DNA of 64,000 bases from Peronospora farinosa (lineage: Eukaryota; Oomycota; Peronosporomycetes; Peronosporales; Peronosporaceae). The DNA is taken from contig CANTFK010000797.1 of assembly GCA_947646735.1 (NCBI GenBank), forward strand, positions 62,001 to 126,000, in the 5' to 3' direction. Shown one piece after another: positions 9,191 to 22,200 of this stretch (positions are counted from its first letter, which is position 1; each line of letters begins with the position of its first letter). Made by a program: the position numbers and the translations under genes. Below the pieces are notes generated by a model. It worked only from the letters and a program-made list of their open reading frames with translations. It did no database searches and was not told where the DNA came from.

Positions 9191-10945
9191 TCAAGCGGAT
9201 CCAGAAGCTGTTGAAGTCTGTGCAATTGACTGCGAATGGCGTCTCTCTTTCTTCTCAAGACATGCTACATACAATTGCTTCTTGTCGGTCGATGTCTGCA
9301 AGAAGCGCTTCATAATACTGTACAGGAAGAGGCTCATGGACTCTTTCTCATGCTGTACTCAATATAAAACGTTAGTCCATTTTCGAACATCAAGTGTCTC
9401 AATACGGACATTACAGTAGAAGCCTGTCAAGCAGGTCGGAAGTCTTACCTCGTAACAGTACATCATCACTGCCATCGAAGCAGAAAAGAGAGCCACTTCG
9501 CCATATTTGAAGCCTGAGCAGATTCGGCGGTCGTTCAAGATCATTGCCAAGCTGTCAAGAGCACGAGGCAATACATACAAAGCCAACTCTGTTCACGACA
9601 GTATATAACACACGATCAATATCAGATCTTCATCATGATAAGTGACATCCAAGCAATACTACATACCAGAGCGTCGGCTTTTCGGTTCCAGAAGAATTGT
9701 CGTCGAAGCTCCAAGTCCGGCCAAATAATAGAAAAACCGGTGATCTTTACTGACGACGCGGCGATGCAAGCAAACCAGTGACAAATAGAGAGACACGAAG
9801 GACGCTAGGAAGCAATTGGATCGCGTCGCATGAAGTGTCGAGCGCGCAAGAGTTCGAAATGGAGAACGCAAGAAGCGTTTAAAGTGAATAACTACGCCTG
9901 GCACGATAAAGAGTGACAGGTAGAGCGGGAAATTCTTTTGAAAGGCGCGTTTGAAACACAACATCGTGCCCATCACACACGAGTCTGCATTTGCATGTAC
10001 AAGTCTGCATGGAACGATATCCGCCGGTAAAGGAAAGTTCCTGGGGATGTTTGGTTTTCGATTCAACAACTTTTGAAGAGTAGCGGTACTCACAGGAGCT
10101 CCTCGGTTTACCTGCTGTACAAGTTCCAATGTCTCCATTTCCACCGGCCCTGTTTGCTGAATAAATCTGAAGTACTCGGACGGTAGAGTCTTTGGCCTCA
10201 TGACATAAGCGTACATGACTTGCGCACTTGAGAGTGCAAAGAGCAGTGCATCACCATACTGCCAATCACTTCCCCAAAAGTGCCAGCATTGCTGTCTCTT
10301 CGCCGTATTGTAGCCACATTGTAATGCTCGAGTTAGAGCATACAACGCCAAGGACCGTCGTCGTTTAGCGTCCACAAATGCCAGGGCCATAGCCGCAATA
10401 GCTCCAGATCCAAATACCGTGATCTCCTTTAATTTCTTGTCATCCTGAAGCTTTTTTCGGGTCAAAACTCGTCGCAAAAGTACAGGTAATAATGCTTTTA
10501 ATGCCCTAAAACCTCCGGTAAACCATCCCATAAAGAGACCAAGTCTTACAGCGTCTACTCGAAAATTCAAGTGCTTCTCGTCCAATAGTTGCTGCAAGTT
10601 CGTCGCTGTCTTCCAGTCATGTCGTTGCAGCAACTTAAGCACTCGTAACAACACTGAAATACCCGCACGTGTATTGTACGCTAACAAAAAGTTGCTCATA
10701 CCAAGACGTAGTGCCTCTAGCAGCTCCAGACCGAGCGTTTTATCTTCGTCGCCATTCTGTTGTTCACTCGCAAGTGTCCGGGCCGCTAATTGCTCATCTT
10801 CGACTGTTATTGCGTCCTCTTCGTCCAAATTTGCACCTTCGTCATCAGAACGACTAAAGAGACTGATATCTGATGCTGTTACGTGCATATTCGACGTGGT
10901 AGACGGCACTCGTGGTGGCAAAGCGGCCGGGCAGGACAATGTCAT
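9191..10945 (-). CDS. TMEM135-like / peroxisomal membrane protein, three exons
   Basis: Rebuilt as complement(join(9191..9352, 9449..9588, 9667..10945)), 526 residues; introns of 96 and 78 bp are GT-AG and the joins restore family segments (SRRSELALYVLPRALDS; MMYCYEHEKESMSLF). The protein has an acidic N-terminal 65 residues, a conserved GLFMGWFTGGFRALK segment, the duplicated motif YALTRALQ...YGDALLFALSSAQVMYAYV and its C-terminal counterpart YVLPRALDSLA...YGEVALFSASMAVMMYCYE, which are hallmarks of TMEM135 and the related PMP52-type proteins with a Tim17-like fold. In animals and fungi these act in peroxisomes and in mitochondrial dynamics. Its start lies only 185 bp from the 3' end of the MED15-like gene, on the same strand. 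Family assignment is good, molecular role uncertain. Confidence 0.85.
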
Positions 10946-11129
10946 GATACAATATCACAATTATACAATAGTGGAGGAATTTTTGTAGTGGAGACTACGG
11001 TAAAGTAAAAATATTGCAATAATTTTCCCAATTGAATTTGAATTACAATTCCTAGTGTCCTTATAGAGGGACGAGTAAGGCGGATAAATGGAAGACGAGG
11101 TTCATGCCTGTCCTTGTTTTTTTTTACCA

Positions 11130-13004
11130 TTACAACGTCTCCACAAATGTCATGAGATCCGACGTGTCGCCAGTGGTATTGTTCTGACCTGACGTGCCTT
11201 GACCAGATGTTGCACCGTCGTCCCAATCAAGCAGGTCCATGCCACCAAAACTAGTGGGTGATAATGTGTTTGAAAAGTCCATGAGCCCTCCTGAAGAAGT
11301 TCCAGAGGGTGTCGGCATTTGTAACAACTCGTTCGTCAAGCTGCCATAGAGTGAGTCATCCAGCCCCAAACTTAGACCGGAATTAATGGACAGGCTCTGT
11401 CCTCGAGACGATGATGCATGCTGGTTTTGCTGCTGAGGTTGCGAAAGTTTGCTGCTGCTGCTGTACGGAATTCGGAATTCCTTGCTGCGCCCGCGAGGGC
11501 CCCTGCTGTCCCAGTTGCTGCTGTCCCAATTGCTGCTGTGTCTGCTGGCCGCTTTGCTGATTACTAGCGGCGGCGTTCTGACTACTATTATTAGATTGCT
11601 GCTTCATTTGACTTGACTGTTGAGCTGAGAACTGCGCTTGTTGCTGTGAACCCTTCAGCTGCATTTGATGCTGACGCATCAACTGTTGTTGTTTGATCAT
11701 TTGCTGTTGACGTGCTTGCATCTGCATGTGTTGTTGTTGTTGGTGTGCTGCTGCTGCTGCTGCATTTGTTGAGCACGTTGCTGCATCATATAGTGCTGCT
11801 GTTTCTGCTGCACCGTCATCGCCGAATGCTGCGTAGGTGCACTTTGTTGATGAGTCTGCCCGGCGGGCTGCAGCTGTGTCATGGCGCTGCTAAAGCCACT
11901 CGAATTGCTGCCTGGTATAGTGGATCCAGCACTTGTCGTCGTGGCCGAAGAAGTACCAGCACTAGAGTCAGGTGGCGAAATGTGCTGGCTACTTGGGCCG
12001 GCACTGCTGCTATCGCTACCTGGGTAACTACGCTTGTCTGTCTCCGTCCGAAGTTTCTTTAAGTACGGGTTCACGATCTTCACAATGTACTTAAACACCT
12101 TGTCCAATTCCTCAATCTTCCGTGCCTTGTGAGTTGCTTTTTCCTCGCTCAAGATGCTTGCACAGAGTTCCACATAGCTAAGGAGATACCGCAACTTTTT
12201 CTTCTGCTCTGTCTCATCGTGTCCTTTCATATGATCCACATATTTCTTGAAAGCACTATGTACCTTTTCCACATCAGCCTGATGTTTTGCTCGTAGTGCT
12301 GCATGCTGTTGCCAGTACTCGGCCACAGAATTTACAGTCGTACTCGTTTCTGACTTTACTGGTGGGGTATGTGAAACAGACACTGGTTTTTCTTGTCCCT
12401 GTTGTGGCTGAGCTCCTACATGAGGTCCAGGAGTACTAAACTGATTATGTCCTGGATAGCTTCGCACATGATTTCCATTAGCATCTCTCTGACTCATATT
12501 GAGTGTGTTATAGTACGAAAAATCAAGTCGAAAGAGCATGCCCTGATTAGGCAGTCTCTGAGCTGCCATAGCTGCATTCATATCTGATTGCTGAGCTCGT
12601 AATGACTTAAGTCTTGTAAAAATCTTATTAATGTAAATCTCTTGAGTAGGCGACTCTTTATAGAGTGATAATTCATACCACGAAACATTCATCCAGAGTT
12701 TAATCCCAGGTACTGGATCTGATGATACACGCACCATTTCATTGTAAATTTTAGCAATGAGATTAGCACGATGTTCTCGTGTTAATTGAATACGCCAATC
12801 AGTAGCAGCCGAAGTGCCACTCATAGTCGCTGGATTAATTTGACTTGTAGCTATGGGCATTTGTTGTTGTTGTTGTTGTGGCACTGTATTCATCATCATT
12901 TGTGGCTGTGGTTGTCCATATATATTTCCACTTATACCTTGTGGAGTAGTATTTGTCATTCCCATTGACATTCCACCCTGTATTCCCATTGAGTGTGAGT
13001 CCAT
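11130..13004 (-). CDS. MED15: MED15-like Mediator subunit with KIX domain and poly-Q region; two compensating frameshifts
   Basis: Start chosen at the ATG at 13004 (MDSHSMGIQGG); the frame is open further upstream, so a longer start at 13166 cannot be excluded. After a Gln/Met-rich leader, residues about 69-140 look like a MED15-type KIX domain: DWRIQLTREHRANLIAKI, then a helix-rich stretch ending NKIFTRLKSLRAQQ. A Lys-rich helical middle part (about 240-340), a Ser/Thr-rich stretch, a long poly-Gln stretch and an acidic C-terminus (LMDFSNTLSP, DLLDWDDG) follow. MED15 is the tail-module subunit that binds transcription activators. The reading frame is broken twice: near 11730-11755 inside a CAG run, and near 11440-11450 inside a second CAG run; the second shift returns to the first frame, so only the Gln-rich middle is shifted. 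Both lie in CAG repeats, so sequencing or assembly error is a serious alternative to a real change. Confidence 0.72.
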
Positions 13005-13264
13005 TACCAAGAGGTTCTTTATGCTTTTTTTCCCAAATGAATCGTTCAGTCTCTCTCGAGGTAGATTTGATTTGGCTTCACTATGACTCCTGAACATCCT
13101 TCTGGCACTGTACACTTGATAGAAACGTTCAGTGATTGGCGGAAAGAAAAGAGGACAGCTATTCATTCGTAAGATACACTTTCGACCAATCCAAACAATA
13201 AGTTTCGAAACACATAATCAAGACCCTTACAAATGTATCCAATATCACACTAAGTAGACATGGC

Positions 13265-16200
13265 TTAAAAGCGAAGTGAGACAAGGTCAGGACGTGCACG
13301 GTTGCACACTTCACAATAAAAGTTCGACATCGAGTTGAAGAATGTGCAACCGCCCTGTTCACCAACGCAAACCCACTTGTTTCGAGGCACACCACGCTGA
13401 CCGTCCATGTTCAGCTCACAGACGGCACATGTCACGTCATCCGGCTGGTTGATAAACGTGCAGTTACTGCATCGCCATCCCTGTTGCTGTTGCAGCAATT
13501 CCTTGTCTTGGTGCTTTGCGTTGCAGGCTCCACATACGTCAGCCTCGCCGCCGTTTACGTACGTGCACGCGGAGCAACTCCACGACGTCTCTCCGGTCGC
13601 TGTGAGAGCACTTTCCTGGTCGTCTCGTAAAAGAGCAGTCTTCATTTCGTCGCAAGAGATGCCAAAGGCAGCACAGATCGTCTCTATTGGAATTTCCTGT
13701 TCGTGTCTCTTCTCACCGTCCGTGGAGCGAGTATCTGCGAGCAGTCCAATGATGTCGTTCAGCTCTTTTGAGGAAAAACCCAGTTGAAAACTCTCGAAAC
13801 ACTTGTGAACTTCTTCTGCGCTCAGGCGATTGTCCTCGTCCTCATCGAATCGTCGGAGAGCCACAGCCATGTGGAGAGCAGCCATCGTCTGCTTCGGATC
13901 CTTGCCCTTTTCCTTCTTCTTCTGGTACTGTCGCTGCTTGCGCACTAGACTCTGCTGGAATTGTTGTAGACGAGCTCGCGCGGTTAACAAGTGCCACTCG
14001 CTTTGAGCAGTAAAAACCGTTGCCAGTGGCGTGTCCCCCCACAGGTGACGTTCACGGCGTCGTAGGCGGAGAAGACATTCGAAGAATTCATGACGCAGTG
14101 AAATGGGGACAGTCGCTAGCCCCTCCAGTAGCAGCTCCAGCTCCTGAGGAAAGTAGTACATCTCGTTGTTGAAGAACCGCAGGCCTTGCACCCCAACGGC
14201 AATTGTCTTTACACGAGGCGACATCGCGTTAAGTAAAGTCGATTTAGACTTTGGCGCCCACGACGAAAAGAAGGAAGAGCTCTCGACTAGCTCACCCTCA
14301 CTTGTGCGCAACTGCACCTGGCTCACCTGGAACACAGGGTGTTTCTTATGAATCATACGACGAATCGTCTCACCTTCAGCAAGCGATAATGTAGCCAAAT
14401 ACACAGGCAAATTAGTCGTCGCGGCTGTCACAGCATCTTTAATCGCATCAGAAACCAAGTCTGGACTTCTAGTAGCCATTTCAGCAACCTCCTGAAGAGC
14501 CTTCACAGCAATTTCATTTGCACTTCCAGCAGACGCTTCTTCCGTCATTGCCAAAAAGAGCTGCTGCACAACCGCTTTCATCGCTTCCTGGTGAAGTAGC
14601 GGCGACCATTCGAGGATAAGCCCGACGTTCTTTACGCGACGTTCGCCGAGCCCCACCCATCGACGTCGAAAGAAGTTTCCAGACATAAGTAATTCTGCCG
14701 GAAAATCAATCTTTGGGCACTCCGCGTGAGCTTGAAACTGTGAAAAAGGGTAGAAAACGTTAGCCTCTTCTTCTTGCTCTTGTTCCACAGCCGTCTTCAT
14801 CTCGTTGTCTCCAGCAGATGCTGCACCAACTCGGGCAGGTTGATAAGCAAGAACAGAGGCACACCATGGAACTGGGTGCTCGTCATCTCGTGTGAAAGCA
14901 CTCATCTTCTGCTCCTCTTGTTCTGCTTCCTCCTCAGCCTCTTCTTCAGCTTCAGCCTCGTTCTCATGTACAACCTCAGCCGTGAGCCGCAGGTCACCTT
15001 GCTCCGACCCGTCCTCACTTAGCATTCCCTGCTGATTCCCGGTTGCGTGCGCTAGCCGCTGCTGAACGCTGGTAACACACGTCATATCCTCATTTGTTTG
15101 TAAGAAATCCTTGTGGGTCTCAATTAACTTTCCAATTTCATCCGAAAGTAGCTTTGTCGTTGGTACGGCAGCATCCACAGTGTAAGAAATTTCCACGGAG
15201 AATATAGCAATACACTTGCGAAGCCAAGCTTTTGCAATGTCATTATCACGGCTAATGAACCGACGTAACCGAGAGGCTAATGAGGCGTTCTTGGCCATAG
15301 CTGCTGTAATTTCATCTAACAAAGAGTGAAGAGCCCGTTTGCGCCACGTGTTGTGTAGCTCTTGCAGTGACAGCTGAACGAGCTGCATAGATTCCATGCG
15401 CATCGAATTTGTGAGAAGCCATGCTGGCACTAGCAGCAGAAACTCGTCTAGCAGTTGCTGCGCAGAGCCCTGTGTGGTTAACTCAACTTGGGCAAGTTTC
15501 ATTTCATTACGAATGCGGTTCTCAACCTCAGGAATGAGAAAGATACATATAGATTGTCCTGTAGCAATGCCGCGCATACGATAAGCTCCCTGGGCGTAGT
15601 CACGGAAGGTCATATCCTTGCCCAGTGTGACAACAGCACGCGCGTTTACGCACTGCTTGATGTCCATGCCCGTCGTATGCACTTGGTCATAGAATGTGAA
15701 TCTCTTGTTTAGGCTTAAACCGCACTGGACTAGTGGCATGGGCGCGTTATGATCACGCAGCAGAATCATTTGTCGATCGTTCTCGTCCAGATACACGACT
15801 CCTTCCATTTCAGTAGGTAGCTCCCCTAGAAGAAAGGCGGCTACTTCCTGGTTGTCGAAACCTGTGATTAAGGCACCCGTGTCAATGAGCGCGTGTACTG
15901 GTGGCTGTGCATGTGCAATATCCAACAACAAACTCCTTGCCGTCCATTCCACTTTACGCTCGATTGAAACGATGCGCTTGTTAGTAAGAGACTCAAATAT
16001 ACTACCGTCACTGCGAGGCTCGTAGTAGCACTCGCCGAGATCCGTCGGTAATAGGTTTGACGGTGTTCCCGAGAAACCGATACGTTTCGCGAAGAGGGAA
16101 TTGCTGCCAAGTTCATGACCACAAGCCGAAATCTTGAGCTTCTGGAAGTTCATGCACGACGGGAAAACGTGCTGTCGGACGTAATAATACACAACAGCTG

Positions 16201-19200
16201 CAAGCTTGGCTACCAAGAAGTGCAGCCGCGCTACTTGCGATATATCACGAAGCTGGAACAGTGGCAATGGAAGAACTCCTCCAGATGCCTCTTGATTTTC
16301 TGACGAAAGTGCAGCTAGACTTGTTCGGATCCACTCACGGAACATAGCGCACGATGGACGCTGGTCACGCGGTCCTAGCTGGCGGCTAAAGTCCTGCTTT
16401 AGTTGCGATACGATCCGCACAAGATCGAATACGCGGATGCCTTCATAGCGATAAGCAAGAATGGTCAACCCAATCAATACGTCGGGGTGCGCGAACTCGG
16501 ACGAGCGACTCGGTACATCTTTTCCGATAAACGGGACGGCCAGCATTAGCCGTGAATGTGCGTTGCCACCACTATTATTTCCTGACGCGGCAGCTTTTTG
16601 ATGCTCTCCTCTGAGAAGACCATATGACACTCGATTGATCTTGGAAAGCACGTGCGGTAGAATTGTACGCAACCAATCGCGTGCAAGGTTCAGCAGCTTA
16701 ATCGAAGATTCTGATAGCCCATTTTCAATATCGGCGCGAAGAGAAGCATTCGTATGGAGCTGTGTGCGGGAGCACTCTAAATAGTACTTAATTTGGTCGA
16801 CAGATACCTCCATTTTGCCCATGCGGAAGAGCTTCAATAACCATTCCATTGCGATCGCAGAGAGCAACGGTAGCATACGTGCCTCGTAAAACTCCATATC
16901 CAGAAGCACAAGGTGAGGAAAACGTTGTAGTTCGTGAGCAATATACCCCTCTTCTAACACAGCATGCAATTGTAAAATTTCGCCCGATAGGGCTGTGCTA
17001 GTGTTGGGCGATACTAGAACAGCATCAATTAAATAAATGGGAAGCTCCCACCTGTAAGCTGCAAGATCAATTGGAAATTTGTTCCCAATTGGAAAGTTGA
17101 GCTCTGACCGCAATGGGTGTAGCAACACATCCACCTCATCCATGATTAACATGCCACTTTGCCAGAGCTTCAACGTCTTGTAAAGTTCATCAGCCATTTC
17201 CGAACGATCTTCCAATACACGCCTTAGCCGCCTGATATTTTGTGATGCTGAAGTAAGCGGTAGTTCAATAATGTCAGAAGATTCTTCTAGCGAATGTAGC
17301 AGCTCAACGAACTTCAGCATCATCGATTTAATCGACTCCGGGGAAGCACACACCACGTCACCATGGCGCCGGGCACGATCCAGCTTTGTAAATAATTGCA
17401 ATGCAGTAGCTGGATCATCATTAATTGCACGGTCGAACTGGAAAGTAAAGATGCGCTTGCGTAAGACTTTATTGCTAAAGCGACCTCGCAGCACCTGCCG
17501 GGACTGCTCCAGCAGTGCCGTTGGCATAACATGAGTCACAAGATGTGTTTTGTCGGCGAGAATATAGGTCAAGAGAGGTCCCACTACCGTGGTTTTTCCC
17601 GCGCCCATAATCATTTGTTGTACACGAGAATTGCCTCTTGCCAAACTCGTCAAAAAGCTATCTATCATTTGAACCTGCCTGTCACGCAGCAAGATGTCGA
17701 AGACATATTCAAACACCAAAAAGCGTGGGTCAAAACGCCATCCTGATGATGTTCCTTCTGCGGGGCCGCGGAGGTAGTGTCGTTTTGATATTAAAATGTC
17801 AGCCAAATCTCGAGAAGCTTGGCGGGTCATCTTTACTTTGCTAGACCTATCCTTTTCACCGTGCAGAGCAAAAAGACCATTGAGGTGTTTGACGAGAGCA
17901 CGGGCGGCTTGTATAGCTCGGTTAACGTGCACAATGCGACTGCACAAAAAGAGCACTTGCAATATCTTCTCCATTACATCCGCAGTCACATTCACCACGA
18001 ATGGATTACGAGCCTTCAAATCTGCTTCAAACGAGCTTGATGCCAACAGAGAGGTGAGGAAGTCGAAGGTTACACGAGGATAAAGACCAACGCATCGCTG
18101 CATCACAAAGCGATTGACATCGACAACCAGTTCTGGATTTTCGTGAATGTCGGCACGGATCTCGTTCATTAGCATCTCAAGCATCACAATGCCCTCTTCT
18201 ACCATCTTGCGGTCACACGTTCTCATCGCTTTACAGGTATGAATTAGCTTCTGAAGGTGCTCGATGGTCAACGTTTTCGACGTCAACTTATCAGGTGTCG
18301 ACAAACACATTGGAGTCACGCCCGTAGTAAAAGCATCTTTGCTCCCATTCACTGCTTGTGCATTGATTGCAATATCGTCACTGAGTCTCTTTAGCAACTC
18401 TTTTGCAGCCGCTGTTTGAGCCACCGGGTGCTTAGAGAGGTCAAACGGCAACGTTGCTCTCACTTCCGCCTCTGGATCGCAGAAGGTGACGAATTGTTTT
18501 ACATCTATCGCTTCCAGCGGGAACTCAGGATTAATTGAGCTGTTTTTGGCTCCCACAATTTGCCGCTCACCGCATGATGTATTCGACACGTCGAAGTTCT
18601 TTATGTTGTTCGAGGCGGCAATTGGTATATCAAACACACGTTCGGCATTATGATGTAGCTGGCTAAATTGAGTCTTTACTGGCACGATAACACGCATCTG
18701 GTGGTCTTCGGACTCAAGTTTGGATTGGAATTCCACCTCTCCGAAGTCAAAGAAATGTTTCAGCATTGTTCCTACCGTCATTTTAGAATACATGTTAGCA
18801 CCACGAGAGAGCATGTTAACACTTTCTCGGTCACATGGCGATGAGGGCCACCCACCACCGGGATGTGCAATCACCATTGCCAGCTGTGCTAGCGCGTACG
18901 ACGGTACACACTCGTCTTCACCGTCATTTACGGTTTCACGACCCCATCTCGACAATTTTAGATGAATAAAACGTGCGAACAAATCACCGAACGACCGGGT
19001 GCAATCATCGCCACCCATACGAATGATAAGCTGCTGATTTAGACATTCATACAAGAAGAGATAACCCAGGCCTCGGTTCGTTCCACTTATCTCATCACCA
19101 ACCACTGCACAGTTCCACACGAGTTTTCCTGCCTCGTCGTCATCAATTAAAAACTTGTTGTTGATCTCGACTTCATGCTTCGGTCGATTGTATCGCACAG

Positions 19201-22200
19201 TGGAAAGCTTTTTGCCATGCGCAGCAAGATAACTCGTGCTGTATAAGCAAAGTTTCATCCACGGCTGACCACCAACACGCGATCTAGTCAACTTGAAATC
19301 AATCTTTGTCCCGGAATCTGGTTGGATATGGTCACAGACTTCCTTGCGCAGCAACAAAAGAGGAGATCGCTGGTGACAGTGCGCAAGGGCTTCCCCTTCT
19401 TCTTCTAAAGTTAGTTTGCAAGGACCTTCAACGTGCTCGCTCGTGGTGAGGTAGTCGTACAACTCGCCACTCAACTTCCAGGGAGCCCTGTTCTCGCTGT
19501 AGGCGATGCCTAGAGATAGACGGATACGGCACGCACAAGCATTTGGGTGGCGGTCATCGAGCGTCTTGGATAGCTGGTCAAAAACTCGCTTTTCCTCGTC
19601 AGTAAACTTTACATCTACATTACACCCCATGATAAACTCCATTGAAGTCGCGTAGTTCCGTGTGAGTAAGCTTGTTAGTATCAGATAGAGAGTGGAGCTG
19701 AGAGAAGAAGGGAGCAAAAATGTGTTGCTAGAATGCACAGGATACGTGTAGAATCTCGTCTCCATCGCATGCTGCCAGCCCACAGATCCACGATCACTGA
19801 CGAGGGCCAAAGAGAATGGTTCTCCGCGAATTGCCGGGCGATACAAGTCGTGGTTGGGGCAAATCAATTGCAGATCAGAGGTGTCTGACTCCAGGACGAA
19901 GCAACCAGGCGTAATCGCAAGAAGACTACGAAGGTATTTAGATGTCCCTTCCAACATGGCAACAGTCAAGTCGCTCACAAACCAGCCATTTTGATCCATT
20001 ACGTTAAGGCGGACACGCTCAGAAACGGGGTCTTTTTGCGGCTGAAGCTTCAACTTTAATCTTGGAAGCTCAATGAAAGCGATAGAGGATACCCCACAAG
20101 GCGCGCTTTGCGCCACCTCGTTCGCACACCAGACCAATATATGCGAAAGATCCTCCACCCGACTGAGCAACTTAGATAATGCCAGAACCTCGTCATTTTC
20201 TCCCGCTGAACTAGCCTCAAGCAAGCTTAATAGATAAAGGGGTTCTCCGACAGTTTCTTCAACAACCTGTAAAGATTCGGCATCTTCCTCGGCATCTTTT
20301 TTCTCTTCATCAATTTTCATGGGTGTAGGAAACGCTACATTCGAACTCCCAACTTCCGACATGCCACTATTCGTAGCAACTTCTGCTCGTTGGAGTTCGT
20401 CACGATTTGCAGGATCCGATATCCACGCTTTCGCAAGCTGGAGGTCGTTGTCAAAGAGGCCCAACGCATACTCAACTGCAACCCGTGAAGGAGACCCCTT
20501 CAAGCTCATAAGTAGCCCAATGTTTTGTTCATACTGCTCCTCGGGGCTAAGAGCAAATTCACCCAACACAGGCGCTTCTTCTGCAGCAGATATCTTCATC
20601 TGATTGTTTTCATCTAATAGCCATTGAGCTGCAAAACCCAAGTTATTACGATTCTCGCGCAATGCAAGACTACACCCAGCATATGAAAACCCCATAGCCA
20701 TGAGTTGGACCACATCGTCATCACTAGTTTTAACCAAGTCAGGCGATGTTGGATATGATGGTGGACGTAAGCCTTCAGCTGCTGATATTCCAGACACTTT
20801 GATTGGAGCTGGCGGAGGTTGCATTTGACTGCATGCCGCTGTATATCTACTATTGTTTTTGTCACAATAAATTCGAGAAAAAGACGTCAGAATAGACTTT
20901 CGACTGATGAAAGCCTGCCCAGCTTCCCTCAGCTCGACCTCAACACGATAGCGAAACCACTGTGACTTCAAATCCACAGGATCACCCCGGAGACGCCCAT
21001 CTTCGCCAATCCAAAAGCGAAAGTTTTCTAGCAAGCAAGTCGGAATAACCCCCTGAAGAAGACGCGGAGGGACGTATTGCTCAGTTCCATTGAGTAGATA
21101 GTTCTTGCGTAAGATCATTAGCGATCCGCCCAGTATTTGCCGCTCCGTTGGATAACCGCTAGCACGCAACAGTGCTGGATCCACAGGCCCTTGATCGGGA
21201 GAGATATTCACAGGAAAATTATGAAGACTGAAACGCGAATTTGACGTGAAGATAAGCTTTCGATAGAGTCTACGGCCATGCGAAACTAATGCGTACACGT
21301 GCATCACCTTCATCGCTCGATACGCCACAATTTCTTTGAATGTCGCAATGCTCTCCTTATCTTTGGCATCAGAGCCTCGGTCCAATCCGATTAGGTGCAC
21401 ACGGATAGCAGTAGCTGGCAATGGGTCACGCGGAAGAAACAGCGTAAAAGGCATTTTTTTGTCGTCCGGTACAGGAGGGTACATTAGGCGAAGTGCGTTG
21501 CCAATTAGGTCCACAAACCATTCTTCATCAGCGTGGGGATGCTCCTTTTCAGCATAAATATCAAATGGACGCGAAAACACCTCGCCAAGATAGCGGAATC
21601 CGTAATCACTAGGGATTTCAGACTTTTCTTCTTCCTTTCGTCGTGACAACTGAGCAATGCGAGGGGTAGCACACACCTCGCACAGGGCGTTAGGATCGTC
21701 ACCGTTGAAGTTTGCAGATGTGCAGGCCGGACACTCCCAGTACATTTTTAGATCCTGGGAATTGTCACCTTGGTCGTTAGAATTGCTTACATTTTCAGGC
21801 TCGTACATCACCGGAGCGCCTACACCTTGGTCCAGCTCAAGTGTTGGGTCGTCCCATTCTACAAGCTGGAAGTCTGTACCAACAATACTAACCCATAAGC
21901 GGTGTTCTTGGCGCGCAACAAGACCACAATGAAGCGATTTGTTACCAAAAATGGCAATGAAGTCTGCATACTGGGTCATTGAGTCCGGAACAGGTTTTAA
22001 TTCATCATTTCTCCACAAAATCTCTCCTGTTTGGGCATCCAGCTTTAATTCTTGTTGACTGCAGCAATATTTCCCCGCACCTTCAACACCTGATTCTTCG
22101 ACCCACTCCCATGCGTCCGTCTGCTCAGTCGAGCGAAGAGCAATTCGAACTATACTTCCGAGAACCTTGTTGCGATTGGCCTTCGAGAGATTCGCCAGCC

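Noticed and set aside
8844..9194. 116-codon minus-strand frame overlapping the end of the PGDH-like gene
   Set aside because: Mostly antisense to the conserved ACT domain; only the plus-strand frame has family support.
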